DNA of 64,000 nt from the NCBI RefSeq assembly GCF_000208745.1, contig NC_030851.1, positions 16,629,754-16,693,753 on the forward strand, given 5' to 3'. This DNA comes from Theobroma cacao. Lineage: Eukaryota; Streptophyta; Magnoliopsida; Malvales; Malvaceae. Shown here one piece after another: positions 12,610 through 22,634 of the stretch. The notes under the pieces are model-generated. The model made no database searches, was not told the origin of the DNA, and was given only the letters and a program-made list of their open reading frames with translations. Each line of letters opens with the position of its first letter. Position 1 is the stretch's first letter. Made by a program: the position numbers and the translations under genes.

Positions 12610-13650
12610 TTTTAGAAATCATGGCTCTAATGGAAACTCTGTTTAAAATATAACCTGCAATGTTCACAACTTCAGCCCAAAAAATATTTCGGCAAGTTTT
12701 TTTCATAAAGCATTGTCATTGCCATTTCTTTTAAAGTCATATATTTTTTTTCAATAACTCCATTTTGTTGTCGAGTTCTAGGAGTAGAAAAATGATGGTC
12801 AAACAATTTTCAGTGTAAAGTATTTTAAAACTTATCACTTTCAAATTCACCACCATGGTCACTCCTAACACTAACAATAGTAAGCCCTTTCTCATTTTGA
12901 ACTCTTTTACAGTGTTTAACAAAAGTTGGCGATGCATCATTTTTGTGAACAAGAAGATATACCCATGTATATCTAGAGTAATCATCTACAATAATAAAGC
13001 CATATGACTTGCCTCCTAGACTAGCAACAGTGATTGGTCCAAACAAGTTAACATACAATAATTCACGTGGCTTAGAAGTTAATATGATTTTCTTAGATTT
13101 AAATGAACTTTTATCTTGTTTTTCAAATTGACATGCATCACAAACCTTGTCATTTTCAAAGGATATCTTTAGAAGTCCAATGACTCGGTCTTTTTCAAAG
13201 AGGTTTGATATGGTGTGCATACTAGCATGTCCTAGTCTTCTATGCCATAACCAACTATCACACATATCATTGGCAATCAAATGTGATTCACTAGACTCAA
13301 TTTCATCAAGAAAGATAACATACATATTCTTAATTCTTTTGCCAATGAATGCAACTTTGTTACTGTCAATATCAATCATTTGACATCCATAGGAATCAAA
13401 GCATACTCTATAGCCTCTATCACAAAGCTGACAAATGTTTAGTAGGTTATGCTTTAGACCTTTGACAAATAAGACATGCTTAATTTGAGTTTGAGAGATG
13501 TTACTAAAGGTTCCATTTCCTTGGATAATGCCTTTGGAGTCATAACCAAAGGAAACACTACCACTTTTCCTCCTATCAAGCGTTGAAAATAGCTTCTCAT
13601 TTTCGATCATGTGTCTTGAGTAGCTATTGTCCAAGAACCAAAGCTACCTT
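12610..13650 (-). pseudogene. copia protease end and integrase remnant
   Basis: This part of pol would process the polyprotein and insert the cDNA. The protease motif near 13640-13620 reads LDNSYSRHM where copia proteases have LDSGCSRHM, so the DSG triad is altered. A GAG-pre-integrase block follows (WLWHRRLGHASMHT, then CDACQ). In the integrase core the first catalytic Asp is replaced: YVNLFGP instead of the usual xxDLFGP. The second, RSDHGGEF, is intact. The third, Glu in NGVIEKK at 12750-12752, is intact but lies beyond an in-frame stop near 12820. Further stops follow toward 12610. The enzyme would be inactive on residue grounds alone. Confidence 0.85.
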
Positions 13651-14090
13651 TTCTTTGGTTGAGCTTCAAAACATTGATCATTTTATCCTTGCTCAACCTA
13701 CAAAACAAATTTTCAGTTTTTCTTTAAAGGTACCTATACTTTGATGAGTCTTTAGGGGTTAGCCATCACATGGGATCCTTTAAGAACCCAAACCAACTTG
13801 ATTTTAAGAAGATTTTCATTATTATGATAACAATTATAGGACATGTAAGCTTTCTTACCACGTACATAACAATGACATAAGAATGTGCATTTATTTTCAT
13901 TCTAAGGTTTGTATTTGTTTTAGGCTTCACTTTTTTATTTCAGTTTTGATCTTTCTTCTATTTGAGCTTTAAGTATAACATTTTCATCAACAACTCTTTG
14001 TAATTCTAAATTTTTTCTCTCTAAGTTTAACCTTAGAAGTTCAAAGTTAGTTGTGGAATGCACAAGTTTATTTTGGAAAATATTTTTTTG

Positions 14091-15386
14091 CTAAAAAATA
14101 CAATTGAAATCATTCTTGATTTTTTTTACTTCTTCATTCAATGCCACAATCTTTCTTCTCATAGTTTTATATTTTAAAGCAAAATTTTCAAATTTAGCAT
14201 ATAGGCAATCATATTTACCTTGTAGATCATCATAAGAAATATCACAAGAATTAGCTGTTACCTTAAATTCTTTTTTTCTTTCCTTCAAGCAAAAATTTGC
14301 TCTTTCTTCCAATTTTTCTTTTTCTTCTTCTGAGCTTAAGGAGTCACTATCGGACCATGTTGTTGCCACCATTACTTTATTTGGTTTCTTCATCCTTTTT
14401 GAAGATTCTTCCTTTAACATTGGACGTTCAGATATCAAATGTTTTAGTTTTTTGCATTCAAAACAAACCATCTCATCATTTTTATTCTAATCACTCTTGA
14501 ACTTGTTCTTCCATGAAAGACCTTGATCCTTCTTGAAGTTCTTTCTTCCAAATCGTTTGCCTTTTTTCCCCATAAGTTTCCTGAATCTTTTAGCCATCAT
14601 AGCCAACTCTTCATCAACGTCACTTGAAAGATTTTCCAGCTTTTCCTTAAGTGTGGTGATTTTCAAGGCTAGGTTCTTTTTTTATGATGGGCTTCTTTTT
14701 TTTCTTCCTTTTTTCTTCATTTAGCTCACGGTCATGCATGAGAAGAGAGCCACAAACTTCATCAAAAGTGATTGTGTTTAAGTGTTTAGCTTTACGGATG
14801 ATGGCAACTTTAGGTTTCCAACTTTTTAGGAAGCATCTGAGGAATTTTTACCTAACTCATGTTCAGGAATAGTTTTGCCAAGTTAATTGAGCTTGTTTGT
14901 AATGTTGGTAAACTTGTCTAACATGGTTAAGATATCTTCACTTAGTTCCATTTTGAACATTTCATAGTTACAGGTAAGAAAGGCAATTTTGGACTCCTTA
15001 ACTTGAGAAGTTCTTTCATGGATGACTCTAAGCTTTTCTCAAATCTCTTTGGCTATGGTACAATCAAAGGTTTAATTAAATTCAATAGAGGTTAACGCAT
15101 AGTGGAGAGTGTTGATAGCTTTAAAATTGGTTTAAACCTTTTTAACTTCAACTTCAACTCATTCTACCATTGGCTTGAGAATTTTTTCTCCTGTGCCAAA
15201 ACTAGGTGATGTGGGAATATAAAGTCCTCTTGTAATCACGTCCCACATCTCACAATCAAGAGCTCTAATGTAGATAGATATCTTGGTGCTCCAATTGACA
15301 TAATTTGATCCATCAAATAGAGGAAGCCTATTTGTGGATTGACCTTCAGCGATAACAGATTTTTGCAAAGCCACATGGATCTCCCC
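14091..15386 (-). pseudogene. copia gag remnant
   Basis: Gag forms the virus-like particle and binds element RNA. The N-terminal block at 15386-15159 has LPLFDGSNYVNWSTKI and LDCEMWDVI, the usual start of SIRE-type gag. The sister copy at 18805 begins ATGGCTTTA; here the matching codon is GTG, so the normal start is lost. The middle (15158-14480) is broken by frameshifts. The CCHC knuckle near 14470 reads CFECKKLKHLISER, with the last Cys changed to Arg. A charged, coiled-coil-like tail (14400-14091) follows, as is usual in this lineage. Confidence 0.8.
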
Positions 15387-15417
15387 CAAGGATGTTAAGC
15401 CTTAAATTTGAGGGTTT

Positions 15418-15430
15418 GGTTCTGATACCA
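15418..15430 (-). other. Primer binding site of the reverse copia element
   Basis: On the minus strand TGGTATCAGAACC begins two bases (AG) after the LTR end ACCAACA. The LTR-AG-PBS junction is the same as that of the forward SIRE copy at 18741-18760. Confidence 0.88.
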
Positions 15431-15432
15431 CT

Positions 15433-15621
15433 TGTTGGTCTCGTTGAAGTGTTAAAGGGGATAAATAGCACTTAAAAATTTTAAGGTCAACACCTTTAAG
15501 CTTGTAAAGCTTTTAATTAGCTAGAGGAAGGATTGTTTGGAACTTGTTAGAATTAAAAGACACCAAGTAAGGAAAGGTAGATAGAAGTCGACAATGCAAT
15601 AGTACTTATAATGGCTCGATC
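15433..15621 (-). repeat. Truncated SIRE-type LTR
   Basis: The minus-strand LTR ends GAGACCAACA at 15433. Only about 190 bp remain; the rest is lost at the junction with the LTR fragment starting at 15622. Confidence 0.7.
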
Positions 15622-15808
15622 TGTAGTACCCCGTATTTTAACGGTGGCTAATAGAGTTTATGGATGCCAATTGAGGTTGATTACTGAGTTAAAAAGGGTA
15701 ATTCAGAAGTGAACCTGTGAAATCTTGGTCTCCACAGGCACATAACTAGAAGTAGACGCGATAATGCGGACCACGGGTAATTTCGTAATTTTTTTTGGTA
15801 AGCTCCTA
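15622..15808 (+). repeat. 5' fragment of a chromovirus-type LTR
   Basis: TGTAGTACCCCGTATTTTAACGG and the following ~185 bp match the start of the solo LTR at 26604, including GAAGTAGACGCGATAATGCGG. The match stops at about 15808 within a run reading TTTCGTAATTTTTTTTGG. Confidence 0.8.
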
Positions 15809-16056
15809 TTTCATATGTATGCTTATATATTTATATAGCTAACTATTTCATAAAAAAACTTTGCATTAACACATTAATGGAAAATAAAAAATAAGCAAAT
15901 AAATACTAATATAAGATAAACCAAAACTCAAAAACTAACAAACCAAGCCCAATATAGTGTCAAGCCAAGTTTTTGAGTCCATTACCTAGCTTGGGCTCAC
16001 AATGATTCAGAGGCTTGGGCTTGACTAGCTCTACCCTTTTCTACATGGGTTGGTGT
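15809..16056. other. Unassigned AT-rich spacer
   Basis: No coding or repeat match was seen. Two imperfect copies of an AGCTTGGGCT/AGGCTTGGGCTT word lie near 15990-16025. Confidence 0.35.
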
Positions 16057-16815
16057 TGTCGATTTTATACATACAAGTACATATATTGAACAAGTAATAT
16101 AGAGATAAGAAGGTATCGTATCCCACGAGGAATTGTGCCTATGTTCTTTCTAAGTACTAAAATTATGACACCTTAGTCTTATCCAAACAAACCAAAATTT
16201 GAAAATTATTGAAAGACTAAATTTAATTAACAATGCTAAGCTAAACTAAGGAATAAAGATTAAAAACTACTAGAAAAGCAATTCATTGAAAGCCTAAGAT
16301 CATGGTATCCCTCAACAATTCATTTGGAATTAACCTTTCTCTTTATACTTATATCAATGGGTTGAATTGCTAGCCTAGAATTAAATTTATCTACAAGTCT
16401 TTATCGAGATTCTTGTACACTTACCTCTCATAATTAACTCACTATATGTCTATATGAATAAATTAAGGAAGGTTCATTGAGCTCATGCTTTAAATTTGGC
16501 TACATGTGGTACTTAGGTGTATTTCTATTCCAAATACTAATCAAATCACTTAAACTCTAAGTGAAATGAACAAATGCTATTCAAATCTTGGTCTATTCTA
16601 AACTTCCTTTGTCAAGTTGCATTTAGAGACTTAAATCAATCTAATTGTTGATAAGTCAATTAGAAGTAATAAGCATAGATTTGAAATAAACAAGTCAATA
16701 CTCATTAATAATAAGTAAAAGAGAGAAAAAAAAAATCCAAATCACATGTTGAGATCAAACACAATCCTATAAAATGCAATTTACTTCATAGTTTTCAAAG
16801 CAAACATCAATGTCT
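16057..16815 (-). repeat. Fragment of an Athila-type LTR
   Basis: It begins TGTCGATTTTATACATACAAG, followed by ACAAGTAATATA and TAAGTACTAAAATTATGA, and parallels the LTR at 46618-48152 read in the same direction. The half nearest the LTR start is missing. Confidence 0.65.
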
Positions 16816-17482
16816 CCAAAAAATAAACCCTTTTATTTTTTCAGCCAAAAAAATGTTAGCTTTAAAATTATTATAGTTTTGATTATGACAAAATGATCAA
16901 ATTTTCTTGAACATTATTTGAGTAATCCTTGACAATTTCTTGAAATGATTTAACTCCCATATATTTGTTCTTACATAGACACAAGCTTGACTCTTAAAGT
17001 TATTGAACTATATCTATAGGCTTGTATGACTTAAGTATATGAGTGCTTATGATTCCTATTCATTAAAGTCTAATTTAAAGATTAAAGGAAAATCTAGATG
17101 CACTCATTAAGGGGGAGTTTTGAATATCATTTTTAATGATGGCAAAAAAAAGAGAGAAGGAAAACTAAGTTAAATTGAGTGTGATAGGTTTTCATGTTTA
17201 ATTTATGTGTGTGATGCTTAGTTATGATTTTATTGAATATTATGTGCTAGTTATTATGGATATTCAATATATCTTGCTTAGCTACTGTGGGCATTGTATA
17301 TCTTGTTTAGCTATTATGAATATTATAAATAGTTTATTGCAAATCTTTAATGAAAACTAGATGCATTGACTAAGGGGGAGTAACTCATTATGCATAAAGA
17401 TTTGAAGCATTTATATTGAACATAGACATTGCACTATTAATCTAGGAGTGTTTTGTCATCATCAAAAATAAGAAATAGAGAA
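16816..17482 (+). other. 3' interior of a SIRE-like element with two purine tracts
   Basis: AAGGGGGAG occurs at 17109-17117 and 17372-17380, each preceded by a similar TAGATGCAxT(C/G)A word, so this segment was partly duplicated. TGATGGCAAAAA and GTCATCATCAAAAA words are typical of sequence just before a SIRE 3' LTR. No open frame was seen. Confidence 0.55.
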
Positions 17483-17739
17483 TGTTGACTCTATACGTTT
17501 TTTATGATAGCATAATATTCCCATTCATTTGTGTCTAATATTTCTACTTGAGTGTGCAGGACAAGAATTGTATGTCAATGATAAATAAATTATTCCAAGG
17601 GACATATAAAAAAAGTATATGTATAAGAAGCCACAATTAATCGACAAAACAGAAGCTCCTTAGTTGAATAATAAAGGATTAGTTAACTAAAATTCAAATC
17701 AGAAGTTGACGGGCTGAAGAGTACTGAGAAACAGAAAAG

Positions 17740-18000
17740 ACTTAGTCAACCAAGTAATGGGTTAGTCAACTAAGAATCTACTGCCAGAAATTTGGACTTC
17801 AAGACAGAACCAACTTAATCGACCAAGAAGTAAGTTAGTCGACTAAGAACATATTGCCAGAAATTTGGACTTCAAAACAAAAACAACTTATTCGACTAAG
17901 AAGGAAGTTAGTAGACTAAGTGCTCACTGCCAAAAACTAGGATCAGAAGACAGAGACAACTTAATCGACTAAGAGTGCAGTTAGTCAACTAAGATCATTT
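17740..18000 (+). repeat. Tandem array of TTAGTCGACTAA-like palindromes in the LTR
   Basis: Units of roughly 70 bp each carry two sites of the form CTTAxTCGACTAAG and share TGCCAGAAATTTGGACTTC. Clear site pairs lie near 17741/17770, 17815/17843, 17887/17911 and 17959/17983. More degenerate sites begin at about 17636. Confidence 0.75.
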
Positions 18001-18313
18001 TGTCAGAAAATTTGAATTGAGCACTAAAAGACAAAACAACGGCTAGAAACGGCTAGTTTCTGTCTCCAATGGCCAAAATTGATTTTGCAAGTATTTAAAA
18101 TCTTTCCAATAGCCAAAAATAAGAGAGGGAGGTTATCCAAAGTAATTTTGAGCTTAGAAGACCAAAAACCTTCTTTTTTCACTTGTATTTCACTCCTATC
18201 CTTTGAAAAAGTGTTTGAGCTTAGCTTTGTACATCTTAGATCAGCTAGGTGATCAATTGTACTTCATCTTTTCTTCATTTCTTGATTACTTAAAGTGTGC
18301 TAGCCTTAGAAAA

Positions 18314-18449
18314 GTTAGTTTTGGGTTTTGATTGATCCCGTGAAAAACCATTGTTAAAGGTTGTGCTTGAGCCTTTGAAAAGTCACTTTGGGTTTTGGTT
18401 GATCCCGGTAAAAACCATTGTTAAAGGTTGTGGTTGAGCCTGTGAAAAG
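18314..18449 (+). repeat. 68-bp tandem duplication in the SIRE LTR
   Basis: Two units at 18314-18381 and 18382-18449 share TTTGGGTTTTGxTTGATCCC and AAAAACCATTGTTAAAGGTTG. A third partial unit follows. The reverse LTR fragment at 56635-57114 carries diverged versions of the same repeat. Confidence 0.8.
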
Positions 18450-18748
18450 CCATTGTAAAAGCTTGGTGGGAGCTTGGGAATTCCACCATTTTAGTGATTT
18501 GGTTTGAAAAATCCTTGGTTGAACAATCAAGGTAGTGGATGTAGGTCTTTGACCGAACCAATATAAATCGTTGAGTATTGTCTCCTCTGTTTTATTTTTT
18601 ATTTTCATTATTTCTAAAATCGTTTCTTCATCTTGCATCAAATTTCCCATCATTGATCTTCAATTTGCTCCCAATTAGAAATCAAGTTTAGTAAGAGCCA
18701 AAAAGTGCTGTTCACCCCCTTTTAAAACATTTATTTGGGACCAACAAG

Positions 18749-18760
18749 TGGTATCAGAGC
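18749..18760 (+). other. Primer binding site of the forward SIRE element
   Basis: TGGTATCAGAGC begins two bases after the LTR end CCAACA. Confidence 0.92.
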
Positions 18761-19510
18761 CTAACCCTCATTTTTAAGGCTTAACATCCTTAGGGGAGAT
18801 CCAAATGGCTTTAGAAAAATCTATAGATGCTGAAGGTCAATGTATATGTCACGACCCAATTTTTCGGGCCATGACCGGTGCATGAGCTCAATGAGCATAG
18901 CTCACTAAGCCCAAACAAGCCTATCCATTTACCTTTACTTAACAAATTTATCATATCATGCATACACACACACCTTTTCCCAAGTGTGAACATAGTCAAA
19001 ACACAATGGCATTATTGATAATAATATATATACACTATACCAGTCATGTATTTAGCAATTTACATTGCATACACATATTCACATTGTTAGATTGTATTCA
19101 CAATACAAAAGAACCCATGACTTCCAGCAGAGACATTTACAATAAAAGGGATTACTATCAAATGCCAGACACATACCCAAGAGATGCACTACAGGGACTC
19201 CTCGATCTAGGGTCCAACAGTCACCTGATCTGAAAACATGAATTTTTATAAAACGTGAGTACAATACTCAGTGAGTGAACTAGAAGGGAACAAGCATACC
19301 ATAAGGAATGTTTATCGAAATCATGATGCATTCATTTTCTCAAAACCATGTAATTGTTTTAGCTCCTTTAAACCCCTCATGTAAACCCCACATGAGTAAA
19401 TCACTTTACAAAAATCCATGCTCAACTATGGTACCAAAGAAATGGAAAATATGGCAAAAACCCACAAGTTAGCAAAATGGACAGAAAGTTTCTCGCTATA
19501 GCGAATTTCA

Positions 19511-19528
19511 TTCTCGCTGCAGCGAGAA
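19511..19528. repeat. Perfect 18-bp palindrome TTCTCGCTGCAGCGAGAA
   Basis: A perfect self-complementary copy with a degenerate neighbour (TTTCTCGCTATAGCGAA) about 20 bp to the left. It lies at the same relative place in the LTR as the other palindrome clusters. Confidence 0.95.
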
Positions 19529-19705
19529 CCAGAACATCAAGGAAAAAGTTTCCTTTTTCCCTTAAAACAAGTCATCCTGCTAAAATAACAATAGCAACAT
19601 GTAACACATGTAAACTTCCAAATTTCAACAAAACAAATGCTTACATATTTGCATTTACAACCATATACCCATCATCAACATGCACACCATCCCATCATCA
19701 TCATC

Positions 19706-20360
19706 NNNNNNNNNNNNNNNNNNNNNNNNNNNNNNNNNNNNNNNNNNNNNNNNNNNNNNNNNNNNNNNNNNNNNNNNNNNNNNNNNNNNNNNNNNNNNNN
19801 NNNNNNNNNNNNNNNNNNNNNNNNNNNNNNNNNNNNNNNNNNNNNNNNNNNNNNNNNNNNNNNNNNNNNNNNNNNNNNNNNNNNNNNNNNNNNNNNNNNN
19901 NNNNNNNNNNNNNNNNNNNNNNNNNNNNNNNNNNNNNNNNNNNNNNNNNNNNNNNNNNNNNNNNNNNNNNNNNNNNNNNNNNNNNNNNNNNNNNNNNNNN
20001 NNNNNNNNNNNNNNNNNNNNNNNNNNNNNNNNNNNNNNNNNNNNNNNNNNNNNNNNNNNNNNNNNNNNNNNNNNNNNNNNNNNNNNNNNNNNNNNNNNNN
20101 NNNNNNNNNNNNNNNNNNNNNNNNNNNNNNNNNNNNNNNNNNNNNNNNNNNNNNNNNNNNNNNNNNNNNNNNNNNNNNNNNNNNNNNNNNNNNNNNNNNN
20201 NNNNNNNNNNNNNNNNNNNNNNNNNNNNNNNNNNNNNNNNNNNNNNNNNNNNNNNNNNNNNNNNNNNNNNNNNNNNNNNNNNNNNNNNNNNNNNNNNNNN
20301 NNNNNNNNNNNNNNNNNNNNNNNNNNNNNNNNNNNNNNNNNNNNNNNNNNNNNNNNNNNN
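19706..20360. other. Assembly gap (655 N)
   Basis: All bases are N. The sister LTR resumes with the same sequence at about 60930 (CATTTCTCCTCTAATACC), so the gap should hold the segment matching roughly 60200-60930, including the hairpin minisatellite. Confidence 0.95.
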
Positions 20361-22634
20361 CATTTCTCCTCTAATACCTTAATTTACCACATACCATTTA
20401 AATAAAGCCAAATTCAGCATTAGAACCCTCACAGTTCCTTATAGAAAAATTCGGTCATTTGGTGCACTAGCACCAAAAATTTTTTTACATAACCGTTTCA
20501 CCTTAATTCATCATTTTTCAAGCCATTTTCCTTGAAATAAAAAGAATCCCCCATTGATATTCAGCCCTCATGGTTCGACCAACAAGGAACCCTAGAGAAA
20601 TTGAATATTTCTTTTGTGTTTTTGTTTATAACCATGCTTAACTATGCCTAAACACTAACATAGTCTAAAATCAAATTATTCCTACAACAATTCCTCTTCC
20701 ATACCCATTTTTCAGAATTGAATTCATCATGATAACTCAATATTCAACCATGGAAATCAAGAACAAAAGCATGGGTAAGCTAGGTATCAATGAGAATTAA
20801 AGAAATTCTAACTTACCTAGTTTGTTTCCTTGATTTCTTCACTTTTTCTTTGAATTTCCACCTAGATTTTCTTGTTTTTCCCTTTGTTCTTCCTTTGTTC
20901 TTGTTGCTGGTTGCCTAGGCTGAATATGGTGAGAGAATTGGGGATTTAATGGGCTGATTTCTATAGAAAATAATAAAATAATCAAGCTTGCCATGTGTCA
21001 CATGCTTATTGGCCCATTTTTTTTAACTTTTTGACTTTTTCTTCTAAATTTTCCACCACAAATATTCTGGTATTTATCCAATCCTACCACAATTAAAATC
21101 CCTTGGTCTTGACAAGTACTGGGGTGAAAAATTTACCGATTTGCCCACGAGATAAAAAAATTACGATTTTACCCCTATACTCCGAAATGTACCGAAATCA
21201 CATCATTTCTACTTTTCAACCTCAAATAACACTAATATTGATCAATATTAACCAAATGGGGCAAAAATCGTTTTATAAAAATTCTCATTTAGTCCTCTAG
21301 TGGCAAAATTACCATTTTGCTCTTGTGCTCCAAAAATACCGAGAATTACAATTTTTCACTACTAAACATCATTTTATACTCCAATAATCATAATTATATT
21401 TCATATAATTATTCTTGGTCAAGTGTGATCAAATCTTGGCTAAAAATCTCCACTTTATCATCAAATGGTAAAATGACCGTTTTGTCCCTAATCGGTCAAG
21501 TTTCCTGATTGACTCCACACTGGACCTTGAACTCCGAATCACTATTCTAAGCCATTCTGTGGGTTTTAGAATTTTCAAATTCCTCTTAGAATTTCTATTT
21601 GAACTAGTTCAAGGCTCGATTTAACTTAGTTGTACCACTCGGTACAATACCGTCTTTTAATCGAGCTTGACAGGGTCTCACATATAAATATGCCTCCTTT
21701 ATTTAATGGATCAAACTATCCTTATTGGAATACTAGAATGTCCATTTATGTTAGAACTTATGACTATGAGATGTAGGATGTTTTTACCGATGGTCCTTTC
21801 ATTCCTATGATTACTAATTCGGTCAATGGTGAGAAAACTCCCAAAGATAGAAGTAAGTGGACTGAAGCTGAAATGAGGAGAGTACAAATCAACTCTAAGG
21901 CCATGCACACTCTCATTTGTGCACTTAATTATAGAGAATATGATAAAGTGTTCATGTCTAAAAGTGCCACGAAAATTTGACAAAAATTAGAAGAGTTATA
22001 TGGAGAAACAAAGATGCAAAAGGAATTGGAAGACAACTCTTGTGAGAATCAATGCTTAACAAGCAACATGGAAAATGCAGACAAGGAATCAAGTGAAGAT
22101 AAATCCTCAAATCAAATTGAATTATGCCTCATGGCTCTTGAAGAGATAAACGTAACTTCTTCATCTTGTGAACTTAATTCATATGCTTTTGATGAATTTC
22201 ATGATGCTTTTGAGGATTTAGCATTTGAGTTTGAGAAAATGAATATGAAGAACAAGAAAATTATTTTCATACTGAATGTTGAAAATGGATTTTTGATGAA
22301 AACAAAAATTGACTTGGAAAAAGAAAAAGAAAATTTGGAAAAGGATTTTAAAGCTTACCAAAAGGAAATTGATATTTTGGAAAAAAGAAATTTTGATATG
22401 AAAATAAAATTTGAAGATTTATTGAATGAGAAACAAAAGGCTTCCATGAATTCCTCATCTTCCAAAATGACCAAATACAATCATTACATATTTTATAGTT
22501 ATTGTTCATACACTTGTTCAATTAAAAAATGTGTGCCTTACAAATTTAGACAAGTGTGGATTCCAAAAGGAACTTTATGCAACGAGATTAACTTTCAAGG
22601 ATCCAAAGCAATTTGGATACCAAAGATTAAATGA

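Larger units (their letters stand above)
10565..15621 (-). mobile_element. Decayed Ty1/copia element, SIRE/Maximus type
   Basis: Read on the minus strand the order is LTR fragment, PBS, gag, protease, integrase, RT, RNase H, which is the copia order (integrase before RT). The RNase H wording SAINISKNPVQHSRTKHIE and the long coiled-coil gag point to the SIRE lineage. All domains carry stops or frameshifts. The LTR is cut at 15621 by another LTR fragment. Confidence 0.85.
17483..18746 (+). repeat. SIRE-type copia LTR
   Basis: Starts TGTTGACTC and ends GGGACCAACA, giving the TGTTG...CAACA inverted ends typical of copia, about 1.26 kb. A PBS follows two bases later. Sequence of 3'-interior type lies immediately to its left, so this LTR may sit between two element bodies. 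It contains a palindrome-rich tandem array and a 68-bp tandem repeat, described separately. Confidence 0.8.
18847..21682 (-). mobile_element. Solo LTR inserted in SIRE gag
   Basis: The minus-strand LTR starts TGTGAGACCCTGTCAAGCTCG at 21682 and ends GGGTCGTGACA at 18847. TATA flanks both sides (18843-18846 and 21683-21686), and removing one copy restores the gag frame, so the edges are reliable. Usual duplications are 5 bp; here only 4 match. It is a close relative of the LTR at 59317-62250. It contains palindrome sites at 19491-19528 and a 655-base gap. Confidence 0.92.
18805..22634 (+). pseudogene. SIRE-like gag, split by a solo LTR and carrying stops
   Basis: Gag would build the particle. 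The ATG at 18805 opens 14 codons (MALEKSIDAEG...). A reverse solo LTR then interrupts at 18847-21682, and the same frame resumes after the 4-bp duplication with PPLFNGSNYPYWNTR, the conserved gag start. Two stops follow where relatives have Trp: TAG at 21774-21776 (EM-stop-DV, normally EMWDV) and a TGA near 21979 (KI-stop-QKLEELY). Both are explained by G-to-A change of TGG. From 22014 to 22634 the frame is open for 206 codons: an acidic stretch, then long charged coiled coil, then the lineage-typical WIPKG. The region between, which normally holds the CCHC knuckle, is shortened and the knuckle is missing. The copy is dead but recent enough to read. Confidence 0.82.

Noticed and set aside
19477..20405. 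Open frames of 220-301 codons
   Set aside because: They consist almost wholly of the run of Ns.
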